Shown here piece by piece: positions 19,412 to 28,774 of a DNA stretch of 64,000 bases. This DNA is from Alkalinema sp. FACHB-956. Its GTDB lineage: Bacteria; Cyanobacteriota; Cyanobacteriia; Leptolyngbyales; Leptolyngbyaceae. Position 1 is the stretch's first letter; each line of letters opens with the position of its first letter. The position numbers were made by a program, and so were the translations under genes. Location: the NCBI RefSeq assembly GCF_014697025.1, contig NZ_JACJRC010000023.1:1-64000 (forward strand), in the 5' to 3' direction. The notes beneath the pieces were generated by a model. The model saw nothing but the letters and a program-made list of their open reading frames with translations. It did not search any database and was not told the origin of the DNA.

Positions 19412-20440
19412 TCAAAGTTTAAGTGAATCAGAGGCTTTTGCAAAAAATGTGAAAGTATGGGCCATCTTGGTCGCTATCCCACGCAAGCGACGAATTCCTG
19501 AATAGAGAACATCACTTTTGGTTTTGGGAGAGCGATCGCTGAATAAACCAATCAATTTGATTTTAAGCGAATCTTTGAATGCCGATTGACCAGGAGGTGT
19601 GGGCTTTAAGCCTAATTTACGTAAATAGTAATTTGCTTGATGAACTCTTGCTCGTAGATCGTCGGATTTGAAATCAAAATGTATCCCTAGGGCGATGGAA
19701 TATTGTTCTCTATTCTGATACCAATGGGGAGCGCAAACGGGATGGTGAACCCCTTTTCCTGCCGTGATGGGATAGACGTAGGCTTTGGCTTGCTTTGCAT
19801 CGCTATAGGTTGCTGCGGTTAAATCACCGATGTAGAAGTTTTCTAATTCTTCGTCTGTTAAAATGCTGCGATCGTTGCCATCGAAAAGATTAGAAGTCCG
19901 ATCGCCATGCATTTGCATGAGGAAAGTGGATTCGTGGTCAATGTGGTAGGACGTTACAGCGCAGGGAGACGCAATAAAAATATAGGCATCCATCCAAGAC
20001 ATTTCCTGCCGCAGGGGTTGCCCCGTCAACTGTTCCAGTTCATCAATGATTTGGTCTACTAGAGCACGATATTCCGGATCGCGCTGTACGCTGTAGAGTA
20101 ATAGCCAAGATTCGGAATGCTCAATGTTAGCAATAAATTCCGGCAACTTTTCCTGCAAATCCTCCTTAAGCGTGGCATCCGTCCATTTCAGATGTTTTGG
20201 CATTTTGCTGGCCTGACAACGGATGCTTCCTGGGCCATACTGAATCAAGGTATTCGCCAACTCCACTAAACGGGGCAATTGCATCAAAGGATGATCCGCC
20301 AAATAGTGGGAATACATAAAGGGCAAGCGATTAAACTTATCCCGAAAATCCGGTGACGGTTCAAAAATTCGATCAGGTCGTAATACAGATTGCGATGCAG
20401 ATTGCGATGTAGAGGGGGTATCTGTTTGAGTCAATGACAT
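19412..20440 (-). CDS. JmjC/cupin-like putative Fe(II)-dependent oxygenase
   Basis: This 342-residue protein has a JmjC/cupin-8 type double-stranded beta-helix signature: 'YHIDHESTFLMQMHGDR' gives the His-x-Asp pair (His166, Asp168). A distal His lies in 'GVHHPVCAPHW' (His232, His233 or His239). Proteins of this kind are often labelled transcriptional regulators, but the metal triad suggests a 2-oxoglutarate-dependent hydroxylase. Lying between a methyltransferase and an NRPS module, it most likely hydroxylates the peptide-polyketide or a building block. I chose the ATG at 20440 because GGGAG sits 8 bases upstream; an ATG nine codons earlier lacks one. Substrate and reaction are inferred from context only. 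Confidence 0.75.
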   Translation of the reverse strand: MSLTQTDTPSTSQSASQSVLRPDRIFEPSPDFRDKFNRLPFMYSHYLADHPLMQLPRLVELANTLIQYGPGSIRCQASKMPKHLKWTDATLKEDLQEKLPEFIANIEHSESWLLLYSVQRDPEYRALVDQIIDELEQLTGQPLRQEMSWMDAYIFIASPCAVTSYHIDHESTFLMQMHGDRTSNLFDGNDRSILTDEELENFYIGDLTAATYSDAKQAKAYVYPITAGKGVHHPVCAPHWYQNREQYSIALGIHFDFKSDDLRARVHQANYYLRKLGLKPTPPGQSAFKDSLKIKLIGLFSDRSPKTKSDVLYSGIRRLRGIATKMAHTFTFFAKASDSLKL

Positions 20441-20547
20441 GGCAATTCTCCCAAAATACAGGTGCATTTATTGATGCAAGTTGATGCAAGGGTTAGTGAT
20501 GCATAGTTACGCAAGGGCTACCAAACGGCTACTTATGCAAATGATCC

Positions 20548-21417
20548 CTAGCCTGCGATCGCCTGACGGAAATAAAATCCTTGGTAAGCCTCGACAAAGC
20601 GATCGGGATGAAAGGGAATCGTACAGGTGCGATCGATGCACCAGCGATCGACGAGTTGATAGCCTAAGGCTGCCAAGTCCGCCACAAACTCCCCCTCGTT
20701 CTGAATCTTATAAGGCGCGTAGGAACCCCAAAGATTTTGCAGCGTGATGTATTGAGCACCGCGATAGAACGGAACGTGATTAATAATCAAATGGCGGGGT
20801 TTGACAGCTAAGGGACGCAAAATATCCGCCAGGGATGGTTCCAAATATTGCAACGTACCGCAGGTCAGCAGAATTTCCTGTCCGTCGGCTGCTTCAAAGC
20901 CACTGGTGTAACTCAGTCCAGGGCTAGGAATCCGCTGGATTAACCCCTGGCCCACCTTGACCTTTTCTGGTACATCGCAGACCTGCCACTGTAACCCTGC
21001 GGGGTAGGGAATTAAGCGGCGGTAAGCATAGTAGCTTTGCCCTAAATTCCCGCCCAAATCAAACACCGTCTTGCTATCGGTAAAGGCATCCCGTAACCAG
21101 ACTAAGACCGGATAATCGATCGGCTGAAAGGTGTTTAAATCCTCTAGCTTCAACGTTTGAGCCTGATCAACCCCATGTAACGAGGCATGGTTATAGCCTG
21201 CTTGTATGGTTTTAGGAATCGCCTGCGTTGCCTCGGCAAAGGAGGAAAAGACCCCCCGATAGGCATTGGCGGTTCTGGGAAATACCCGGTGGTAAGCATA
21301 ATAGTCCGCCACGATCGGGAGCTTACTCACTAAGGTTTGCAGCGCCGCCTTGACCGAAAAGGTTCGACGATGGGAATAGTGGGCGCGAGGCTGCCCCGGT
21401 ACTGAGCCAACGGTCAT
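20548..21417 (-). CDS. SAM-dependent methyltransferase, TIGR04325-like
   Basis: A 289-residue protein with a Rossmann SAM-binding motif 'TVFDLGGNLGQSYYAY' around residues 115-130. The N-terminal pattern 'YRGVFSSFAEA...GYNHASL' is typical of the TIGR04325 (LIC12133-like) methyltransferase family found in sugar and natural-product clusters. Its ATG at 21417 follows the PKS stop by two bases, so the two are almost certainly co-translated. The position suggests O-, N- or C-methylation of the product of this cluster, although family members also act on polysaccharides and a polysaccharide operon is nearby. No substrate-determining feature can be read. Confidence 0.78.
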   Translation of the reverse strand: MTVGSVPGQPRAHYSHRRTFSVKAALQTLVSKLPIVADYYAYHRVFPRTANAYRGVFSSFAEATQAIPKTIQAGYNHASLHGVDQAQTLKLEDLNTFQPIDYPVLVWLRDAFTDSKTVFDLGGNLGQSYYAYRRLIPYPAGLQWQVCDVPEKVKVGQGLIQRIPSPGLSYTSGFEAADGQEILLTCGTLQYLEPSLADILRPLAVKPRHLIINHVPFYRGAQYITLQNLWGSYAPYKIQNEGEFVADLAALGYQLVDRWCIDRTCTIPFHPDRFVEAYQGFYFRQAIAG

Positions 21418-21419
21418 GA

Positions 21420-24400
21420 TTACACCCCTTGTAATTGCAGATATTTACCAGGCCGCTCCGGATCGGGCACAAACCAGGCCGGATTGCCCTGGGGATCGCG
21501 GCCTAGGCGCGCACCGGGCTGAGGCGGTTGGTTGCGATCGCCTTGCACGCCTGTTGTTCCCGGTAAAAGCCCTGCCGCTTGCAGTTCCGCAATACTGTCC
21601 TTAAAGGCACGGGTCACAAATTCGATCTCTTCATCGGTGTGGGCCAGGGTGAAGAAGCAGGGCCGATGTTCCCAAATGTGCACACCCCGTTCCCGCAGTA
21701 GGTAGAACAACAAACTACCGTAGGTGGCTTCGGGGGCGTAGGTGACGTAGAAGAACGAGCTAAAGTGGGCAATTTTAATCGGAGCTTGGACGCGATCGCA
21801 GTATTGTTGCAGATGGGTTGCAAAGCGATCGACCTTCGCTGCCAGCCCCTGTTGCAAACTGGGACCTGCTGCTTGCAGCCGTTGCAGCACGACTTCCGCC
21901 GCCGCCAACGCCATGGGGTGCCGCACAAAGGTTCCCGCAAAGAACGTCACACCCACTTCCGGGAAGGAAGCATCGCCAAACTGCCATTGCCCCCCATCCA
22001 ATGCATCCATAAATTGCGATTTACCCGCCACGACGCCAATGGGTAGCCCACCGCCAATCACTTTGCCATAGGTCGCTAAGTCCGCCCGAATGTCAAAGTA
22101 GGCTTGGGCACCACCGGGATGCACTCGGAACCCTGTCACCACTTCATCAAAAATCAATGCTGTCTCCGATGCCTCCGTCAGCACGCGCAAATCCTTGAGA
22201 AATTCTCGGGGTTGCAGTTCAGGGCGACGGCTCTGCACGGGTTCCACTAGAATCGCAGCCAAATCATCGGCCCGATCGCGGAGGATTTGTAAGGATTCCG
22301 GGGTGCCGTAATCGAGCACCAGAACATTTTCAAACATCGAGGGCAGAATCCCAGGAGCCGCAGGCAGCGATCGCAGTTTTGGCCCACTGCGAACAATCAC
22401 TTCATCAAAGGTGCCATGGTAGCCCCCCGCAAACATGGCGATCGTGCTGCGTCCGGTGACAGTACGGGACAACCGCATCGCCGCCATCACCGCTTCCGAC
22501 CCGGTGTTACAAAAGGCCACCCGCTCCATGCCCGTGATTTCTGTGACCATCTTGGCCACCCTACCCGCCAGCGGCGTTTGCGGGCCAATTTCAATCCCGG
22601 CATCCATTTGCGCTTTGACGGCATCGGCCACAAAGTCCGGTGACCAGCCAAAGAAGTTCAACCCAAAGCCATTGGTCAAATCAATATATTCGTTACCATC
22701 CACATCCCAGAGCTTGGAACCCTTGGAACGATCGGTGACGATGGGATAGACAATTTCCTTCAACAGTGGCATAAAACCGGAAACCGTACGCGGGTCGGCT
22801 AAATAACGACGATGTTCTTGGGTTTGTCGTTTGGATTCCACGGTACGACGAACATAGCGCTGGATGATGCGATCGAGGGCGGCCTGCTGCTCGGCAGTAA
22901 GGGTATGATGACTGGTTTTTTCGATTTTGGCCCCTGGCCCAAAGTTTTTCTTGGGTGGTGCTGTCTCTGCTGCTGCGTCTTGGCCATTAGCAGATCCCTG
23001 GGTAGCAGCTTGGGGGAGAACAGCGTTTACATGCCCGTTAGAGGTTCCATTGGGACTCCCATTCGTCCTGCCGTTGGTCGCATTTTTCCCAGAGTCATGA
23101 CTCGCGCCATTCGTTATCCCAAGGGGCGAGGAAATTGCCCCATTCGTGACTGGCCCATTCGTGACTGGTCCATTGCTGACGGGAGGTTGAGCGATCGCAC
23201 CCGCACTGCCTACTCCATTTAAAATGTGCAATTGCTGCGCCATGATTTGTAACTGTTGGGCAATCACCGCTTCGATCGCGCGGGTTTGTTCCGGAGAGGT
23301 CGCCGCGCTCGGGCTGTAGGAACCATTGCCGTTACCATGACCATTACCGTTGCCATTGCCATTGCTAGGGTTGACCACAGGGGCAAAAGAAGTGATTGGT
23401 AATCCAGGAACCATCACTGGCGCGGATGGAACTGCAGGAGCCAGGGTCGGTGTTGGGGTCGGTTCCTCAACCGTCGTCGGAGCCGGGAAAGCATCCACAG
23501 ATAAGAAGCGATCGAGGTGTTCCGATAGACGAGCTAAGTTGGGGTAATCCTCGAGTAGGTTGCGGAAGGTCAGTTTGACTTTGAACTTTTTCTGCACCGC
23601 CAACGCCACCTGGGTCAAGGTCAACGAATCCATACCCAAATCTAGGAAGGTACTCGTCAAATCTTCGCTATCCAATTCAAACCCAGAGGTTTCTTCAAAA
23701 ACTTCTTGTAACAAAGGAATCAAACGTTTAACACGGGGTTCAGCCATAGTAGAAATCACCTCAGGTGGGACGGCAGGAGAACTCAATAGAGAAACTACAG
23801 GCAAAGCGTCTATGCCAAACTCGGCGGCAGCCAGCATTGGCTCCGGCCCGATCTCAGCGGGGGAATCCACGGGAACGGCTGGTTTGGGATCAATCCAGTA
23901 GCGTTGCCGCTCAAAGGGATAGGTGGGCAGAGGCACCCGGTGACGGTACTCATCGGTATAGAAAGCAGCCCAATCGATCGCCACCCCCGATAACCACAAA
24001 TGCCCGATCGCTTGCATTAAGCTGACCCATTCCCCCTCATCGTCGGCACTGCTGCCCAGGGAGGGAATGGCGATCTGCCGCTTGAGATCCTTGGCCTGCT
24101 GGCGAGCCAGGGTGGTTGCCGTCGTCCGGGGACCCACTTCCAGCAACACCCGTTCTGGCTGTTGCCACAGGGTTTGCACCCCCTCCGTAAACCGCACCGT
24201 TTCCCGTAGGTGGCTAGCCCAGTAGAGCGGATCGGTGGCTTGCTCATCCCGAATCCAATCCGTCGTCACCGTGGACACAAAGGGAATCTGGGGCGGGGAA
24301 AGCTGGATTTGTTTGACCAGTTCTGCAAAGGGCGCAACCACTGGCTCCATCATGGGGGAATGGAAGGCGTGGGAGGTGTGCAAGGGTTTACAGATAACGT

Positions 24401-27400
24401 CCTCCGCTTCCAATTCCGCTTGCAATTTCGCCACCGCTTCCGTCGGCCCTGATACCACACAGAGGGCGGGGCCATTAATCGCCGCGATCGCCATGTCTGC
24501 CGTCAACCGAGGTGCAACTGTTTCCGCTGGCAGCCTGACCGAGAGCATGGTTCCCGGCGGCAACTCCCACATCATCTGGCCTCGGGTGGCTACCAGCTTC
24601 AGTCCATCCTCTAGGGAAAACACCCCCGCTAGACAAGCTGCCACAAATTCACCAATGCTATGACCGATCAAGGCGGCTGGCTGTACCCCCCAACTAATCC
24701 ACAGTTGGGCCAGGGCGTATTCGATCGTGAATAGGGCCGGTTGGGTGTACAGGGTTTGTTTGAGCCGTGCCGCTGCCATTTCCGCGTCAGCTTCGGCGGG
24801 GTAGAGGATTGCCCGCAGGTCGCAGCCCAGCAAGGGTTGGAGAATGGCAGCACAGCGATCGACCGTTGCCTGAAAGACGGGTTCCCGCTGGTACAGATTT
24901 GCGCCCATGTGCAAATATTGCGAGCCTTGGCCGGGGAACATGAACACGACTTCCGGTGGAGATGGCTGTGGGCTACGGGTGGCCGGACGCTGGGTTTCGC
25001 TGGGTGTTAAGGCCGCGATCGCCGATGCTACATCACGACCGATGACGAAGCGCCGATGCTTCCAGCCTTTGCGTCCCTGTTGCAGCGTATAGGCCACATC
25101 CGCCAAGTTGACTGCCAAGTTCAATTCGGTCGCTTGCGAGAGAAAGTCCCGCAGGTTGTCCGTTGCCCGATCGAGGGCCGTGGGCGTTTTGGCGGACAGG
25201 AGCAACAGTTGCACCGGACGGGAGGGGCCAGAGGGCGGTACGATCGGGGCTTCCTCCACAATCACATGGGCATTGGTGCCGCCCACCCCAAAGGAACTGA
25301 CGCCGGCCCGCCGGGGTGACTCACTGCGCAGCCAAGCTTGGTTGTGGGCATTAACGTAAAACGGGCTCTGGGCAAAATCAATTTGCGGGTTGGGGGCCGT
25401 AAAATTCAGGCTGGCGGGTAGTTGCTCGTGGTAAAGGGCCAGCGCCGTTTTCATCAACCCGGCCACCCCTGCCGCTGCCACCGCATGGCCAATGTTACTT
25501 TTAATCGACCCGATCGCGCAGAATTGCTGCCGTTGGGTTTGCCGTTGGAAGGCTTGGGTCAGGGCTTCTACTTCGATCGGGTCACCTAAGGGTGTTGCCG
25601 TGCCGTGGGTTTCCACATAGCTAATGCTTTCCGGATTCACCCCCGCCATGGTTTGGGCCTGGACGATCGCCCTAGCCTGCCCTTGGACACTGGGGGCGGT
25701 AAAGCTGACCTTATCGCTGCCGTCGTTATTCAGCCCCACACCTTTGATTACCGCATAGATGAGATCGCCCGCTTCCAAGGCATCGGCCAACCGCTTCAGC
25801 ACGACAATGCCCGCCCCGCTATTGAACATTGTCCCCTGGGCCTCGGCATCAAAGGGGCGACACCGGCCATCGGGGGAGAGCATACTGCCTTCCTGGTAAA
25901 GATAGCCCGTATTCTGTGGCGTGGTGATGGAAACGCCGCCTGCCAAGGCCAAGTCGCACTGGTGACTCAGTAATCCCTGTACCGCCTGTCCCACGGCCAC
26001 CAGGGAGGTGGAACAAGCCGTATTGATGCTGACGCTGGGACCTTGCAGATTGAGTTTGTAGGCAATGCGGGTGGTGACAAAGTCCTTTTCATTGGCCAGC
26101 ATGGTCTGGAATGCCCCGATGCGATCGATGATTTCTGGCCGCCCGCAGAGATGCCGTTCAAAGTAGGTATTCTGACCAGACCCAGCATAGAGACCGATCG
26201 AGCCGGAATAGGTATCGGGATGATAACCAGCGGTTTCCAGAGCTTCGTAGGCCAGTTCCAGGAAGACCCGTGCCTGAGGATCCATCACTTCCGCTTCCCG
26301 GGGGCTAATGCCAAAGAACGCTGCATCAAAGTCTTCCGCGCCAGAGATCGTCCCCCTAGCCCGGACGTAGTTGGGATCATGGCGTAGTTCGGGGTCAACA
26401 CTGGGGTCGATCTCGTCTGGACTAAAGAAGGTAGTCGATTCAACGTTATTAACAAGGTTTTGCCAAAACTCCGCGATCGAATTGGCACCCGGAAACCGTC
26501 CGACCATCCCCACGATCGCAATGCCTTCGACTGCGGTTGAGAGGGATGACGGGCGCTGTCCTTGGGGCGATCGTTGCAGGGGATGCTCCCAAGGGCTGCC
26601 CGACTTCTGTTGCAGTTGCACCAAATACGCCGCTAGTGACCGTATCGTTGGGTATTGGTATAGTTTGACCGCACGCAGATCAAGATTAAATTGCTTCTGA
26701 ATACGGGTCACCAGTTGTAGTCCTAGGAGCGACGTGCCACCCAGATCGCAGAAATTTTCATCCACGCTGACTTGGGACAGTCCTAGAATTTCGCTCCACA
26801 ATTCCACCAGCTGCTGTTCCGTAACATTTTTCGCACGCACCAGAGAGGACACAGGGGTCGATCGCTCCGGTTTGGGAAGAGCCCTGCGATCGGCTTTCCC
26901 GTTGGGTGTCAGGGGAATTTTATCGAGAATTACGATTGCCCCTGGAACCATGTAGTCTGCTAACTGGTTTTGCAGGGCTGCTCGGATGGTTGGGATCTCT
27001 AATATTTGCTGGGGCTGCGCCGTCAGGTAGGCAACTAGTTGTTTATCACCGGGTCGATCCTCCCGTACCAGCACGATCGCATCCCGCACCCCCGGTTGCT
27101 GACTGAGTACCGTTTCAATTTCCCCTAGTTCAATGCGGTAGCCACGAATTTTGACTTGGTGATCAGTCCGACCGATAAACTCCAAATTACCGTCAGATAG
27201 ATGGCGTACCAGATCGCCAGTTTTATAGAGTTTGGCTTGGGGATCAGCCTGGAATGGATTAGGAACAAAGCGCTCTGTAGTCAGGTCAGGTCGGTTGAGA
27301 TAGCCGCGCGCTAAGCCATCACCGCCGATGTACAACTCACCGACCGCCCCCATTGCCACCGGCTGCATTTGGTCATCCAAAACATAGACCTGGGTATTGC

Positions 27401-28460
27401 CGATCGGGGTCCCGATCGGGATGGAAGTCCAAGCGGGATCAAGGGGGCGAGGAATACGGTAGCAGCAGGTAAACGTCGTACTTTCCGTGGGGCCGTAACC
27501 GTTGATTAGCTGGGTGTCCGGCAGCAAAGTTTGGGCTTGGCGAATGTGGGCAACGGATAGGGCTTCCCCTCCGGTCAGTAGTTCCTTCACCCCTTGCAAG
27601 GTTTCCGGCGCTTCCGTGACGATCGTATTAAACAAGGCTGCCGTTAACCACATTGTTGTAATGCGATAGTCTCGAATGATCTGCCCTAACGTCTGGGGAT
27701 CGGGCAGACCATTTTCGGGATAGAGCACACAGCGACTCCCGTGGAGCAGCGCTCCCCAAATTTCCAACGTTGCCGCATCAAAGGACACAGGAGCCAATTG
27801 CAGGAACGTTTGCTGGCCATCTAGGGGCGTATAGGTTGCACCGAATACTAACCGCAACACGGCGCGATGGGGAATGGCAACGCCCTTGGGTCGGCCTGTG
27901 GAACCAGATGTGTAATTAACGTAGGCTAGATTTTCAGCGGCGATCGGGACTTCTGGAGCTTGGGAATTGGGGGGTGCATCAACTCCCCAGCCAGCATCCA
28001 GACAGAAGATCTGAGCCTGGGTCGGAGGGAGCCGATCTCGCAAATGGGATTGGGTCAGCAGCACTGGAGCCTGACTGTCTTCCAGCATGAAGGCCAAGCG
28101 ATCGGTGGGGTAGGCGGGATCGAGCGGTACATACACCCCTCCTGCTTTCAGGACACCCAAAATTGCCACCATTAATTCGATCGATCGATCCATTGCGATC
28201 GCTACAAAGGTTTCGGTTGTCACACCTAATACTTGTAGTTGTTGTGCTAAACAATTGGCACGATCGTTCAGTTCACGATAACTTAAATGGATCTCATCTG
28301 ATTCTGTAGAGGATGGTAAGATGACTGCAACAGCATCGGGTTGGTGTCCGACCTGAGATTGAAAAACATGATGAATACAGCTATTGGAGGGATAGTCAAT
28401 ATTCGTCTGGTTCCAAGGGAAAGAAGCGCATGAATAGCTGGATTCCAAAAGATTTCCCAT
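21420..28460 (-). CDS. Hybrid NRPS-PKS: A-PCP-KS-AT-ACP-aminotransferase
   Basis: A 2346-residue starter protein. The adenylation domain (about 40-530) is complete with YTSGSTGRPKG, GYGPTEST, YKTGDL, KIRGYRIELGE and NGKADRR. Pocket residues read D-A-L-W-L-G-G-T-F-K, nearest to valine-type codes (by eye, tentative). PCP follows with Ser577. The ketosynthase (643-1070) has Cys816, His952 and His992. The acyltransferase (1171-1490) has GHSIG (Ser1268) and the HAFH malonyl signature. ACP has Ser1612. A long Asn/Gly-rich linker (about 1655-1835) leads to a class-III GSA-type aminotransferase (1840-2295) with PLP Lys2133. No KR or DH is present, so the beta-keto group should be transaminated, as by the aminotransferase domains of mycosubtilin and microcystin synthases. 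The start at 28460 has AGGA about 9 bases upstream; a TTG ten codons earlier is possible. Confidence 0.93.
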   Translation of the reverse strand: MGNLLESSYSCASFPWNQTNIDYPSNSCIHHVFQSQVGHQPDAVAVILPSSTESDEIHLSYRELNDRANCLAQQLQVLGVTTETFVAIAMDRSIELMVAILGVLKAGGVYVPLDPAYPTDRLAFMLEDSQAPVLLTQSHLRDRLPPTQAQIFCLDAGWGVDAPPNSQAPEVPIAAENLAYVNYTSGSTGRPKGVAIPHRAVLRLVFGATYTPLDGQQTFLQLAPVSFDAATLEIWGALLHGSRCVLYPENGLPDPQTLGQIIRDYRITTMWLTAALFNTIVTEAPETLQGVKELLTGGEALSVAHIRQAQTLLPDTQLINGYGPTESTTFTCCYRIPRPLDPAWTSIPIGTPIGNTQVYVLDDQMQPVAMGAVGELYIGGDGLARGYLNRPDLTTERFVPNPFQADPQAKLYKTGDLVRHLSDGNLEFIGRTDHQVKIRGYRIELGEIETVLSQQPGVRDAIVLVREDRPGDKQLVAYLTAQPQQILEIPTIRAALQNQLADYMVPGAIVILDKIPLTPNGKADRRALPKPERSTPVSSLVRAKNVTEQQLVELWSEILGLSQVSVDENFCDLGGTSLLGLQLVTRIQKQFNLDLRAVKLYQYPTIRSLAAYLVQLQQKSGSPWEHPLQRSPQGQRPSSLSTAVEGIAIVGMVGRFPGANSIAEFWQNLVNNVESTTFFSPDEIDPSVDPELRHDPNYVRARGTISGAEDFDAAFFGISPREAEVMDPQARVFLELAYEALETAGYHPDTYSGSIGLYAGSGQNTYFERHLCGRPEIIDRIGAFQTMLANEKDFVTTRIAYKLNLQGPSVSINTACSTSLVAVGQAVQGLLSHQCDLALAGGVSITTPQNTGYLYQEGSMLSPDGRCRPFDAEAQGTMFNSGAGIVVLKRLADALEAGDLIYAVIKGVGLNNDGSDKVSFTAPSVQGQARAIVQAQTMAGVNPESISYVETHGTATPLGDPIEVEALTQAFQRQTQRQQFCAIGSIKSNIGHAVAAAGVAGLMKTALALYHEQLPASLNFTAPNPQIDFAQSPFYVNAHNQAWLRSESPRRAGVSSFGVGGTNAHVIVEEAPIVPPSGPSRPVQLLLLSAKTPTALDRATDNLRDFLSQATELNLAVNLADVAYTLQQGRKGWKHRRFVIGRDVASAIAALTPSETQRPATRSPQPSPPEVVFMFPGQGSQYLHMGANLYQREPVFQATVDRCAAILQPLLGCDLRAILYPAEADAEMAAARLKQTLYTQPALFTIEYALAQLWISWGVQPAALIGHSIGEFVAACLAGVFSLEDGLKLVATRGQMMWELPPGTMLSVRLPAETVAPRLTADMAIAAINGPALCVVSGPTEAVAKLQAELEAEDVICKPLHTSHAFHSPMMEPVVAPFAELVKQIQLSPPQIPFVSTVTTDWIRDEQATDPLYWASHLRETVRFTEGVQTLWQQPERVLLEVGPRTTATTLARQQAKDLKRQIAIPSLGSSADDEGEWVSLMQAIGHLWLSGVAIDWAAFYTDEYRHRVPLPTYPFERQRYWIDPKPAVPVDSPAEIGPEPMLAAAEFGIDALPVVSLLSSPAVPPEVISTMAEPRVKRLIPLLQEVFEETSGFELDSEDLTSTFLDLGMDSLTLTQVALAVQKKFKVKLTFRNLLEDYPNLARLSEHLDRFLSVDAFPAPTTVEEPTPTPTLAPAVPSAPVMVPGLPITSFAPVVNPSNGNGNGNGHGNGNGSYSPSAATSPEQTRAIEAVIAQQLQIMAQQLHILNGVGSAGAIAQPPVSNGPVTNGPVTNGAISSPLGITNGASHDSGKNATNGRTNGSPNGTSNGHVNAVLPQAATQGSANGQDAAAETAPPKKNFGPGAKIEKTSHHTLTAEQQAALDRIIQRYVRRTVESKRQTQEHRRYLADPRTVSGFMPLLKEIVYPIVTDRSKGSKLWDVDGNEYIDLTNGFGLNFFGWSPDFVADAVKAQMDAGIEIGPQTPLAGRVAKMVTEITGMERVAFCNTGSEAVMAAMRLSRTVTGRSTIAMFAGGYHGTFDEVIVRSGPKLRSLPAAPGILPSMFENVLVLDYGTPESLQILRDRADDLAAILVEPVQSRRPELQPREFLKDLRVLTEASETALIFDEVVTGFRVHPGGAQAYFDIRADLATYGKVIGGGLPIGVVAGKSQFMDALDGGQWQFGDASFPEVGVTFFAGTFVRHPMALAAAEVVLQRLQAAGPSLQQGLAAKVDRFATHLQQYCDRVQAPIKIAHFSSFFYVTYAPEATYGSLLFYLLRERGVHIWEHRPCFFTLAHTDEEIEFVTRAFKDSIAELQAAGLLPGTTGVQGDRNQPPQPGARLGRDPQGNPAWFVPDPERPGKYLQLQGV

Positions 28461-28598
28461 GTTCACTGTCCTAAAAAAAATCTTGAGCAACTAATTGGCT
28501 AATATTCAATTGAGTGATTAACGGGTATAGAGCAAGCAGTACCAAATATTACTGGTGATTTTGTTCTACATAAAACAGTGTGAACTATAAAAATAGAA

Positions 28599-28614
28599 TG
28601 TGATTGTTTTCACA
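28599..28614. promoter_or_regulatory. CRP-type binding palindrome upstream of the NRPS/PKS operon
   Basis: TGTGATTGTTTTCACA matches the CRP/SYCRP1 consensus TGTGA-N6-TCACA exactly in all ten defined positions, with A/T-rich flanks. It lies 138 bp upstream of the PKS start codon at 28460, a reasonable activator position if the promoter is within about 100 bp of the gene. A cAMP receptor protein is common in cyanobacteria, but none is encoded in this window. Binding is inferred, not shown. Confidence 0.6.
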
Positions 28615-28621
28615 AATCACT

Positions 28622-28774
28622 ATGTCGCAAGCCGATAGCAGTTTGGCTGATGGTGGTTTGATTGATCCTGAAGTTAGAGAGGATTCTACTTCATCCATCT
28701 CTCAACCGTGTTCCACCTATATTTTTAATATCAATTTATATATCCATACAGCGACGTTAGTGCAGTATTGTTGA
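28622..28774 (+). CDS. Possible 50-residue peptide ORF, unrecognised
   Basis: ATG at 28622 opens 50 codons ending with TGA at 28772-28774. The first half is polar and acidic (MSQADSSLADGGLIDPEVRE). The second half is more hydrophobic with cysteines at 30 and 50, loosely reminiscent of a leader/core layout. There is no ribosome-binding site, and the CRP-like box ends only 7 bases before the ATG, which argues against a promoter-driven gene here. It is probably a chance frame and is kept as a weak candidate only. Confidence 0.15.
   Translation: MSQADSSLADGGLIDPEVREDSTSSISQPCSTYIFNINLYIHTATLVQYC

Noticed and set aside
23322-23364. Short periodic repeat that could be taken for a CRISPR or microsatellite
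   Set aside because: It is an in-frame Asn-Gly codon run inside the PKS linker; there are no spacers.
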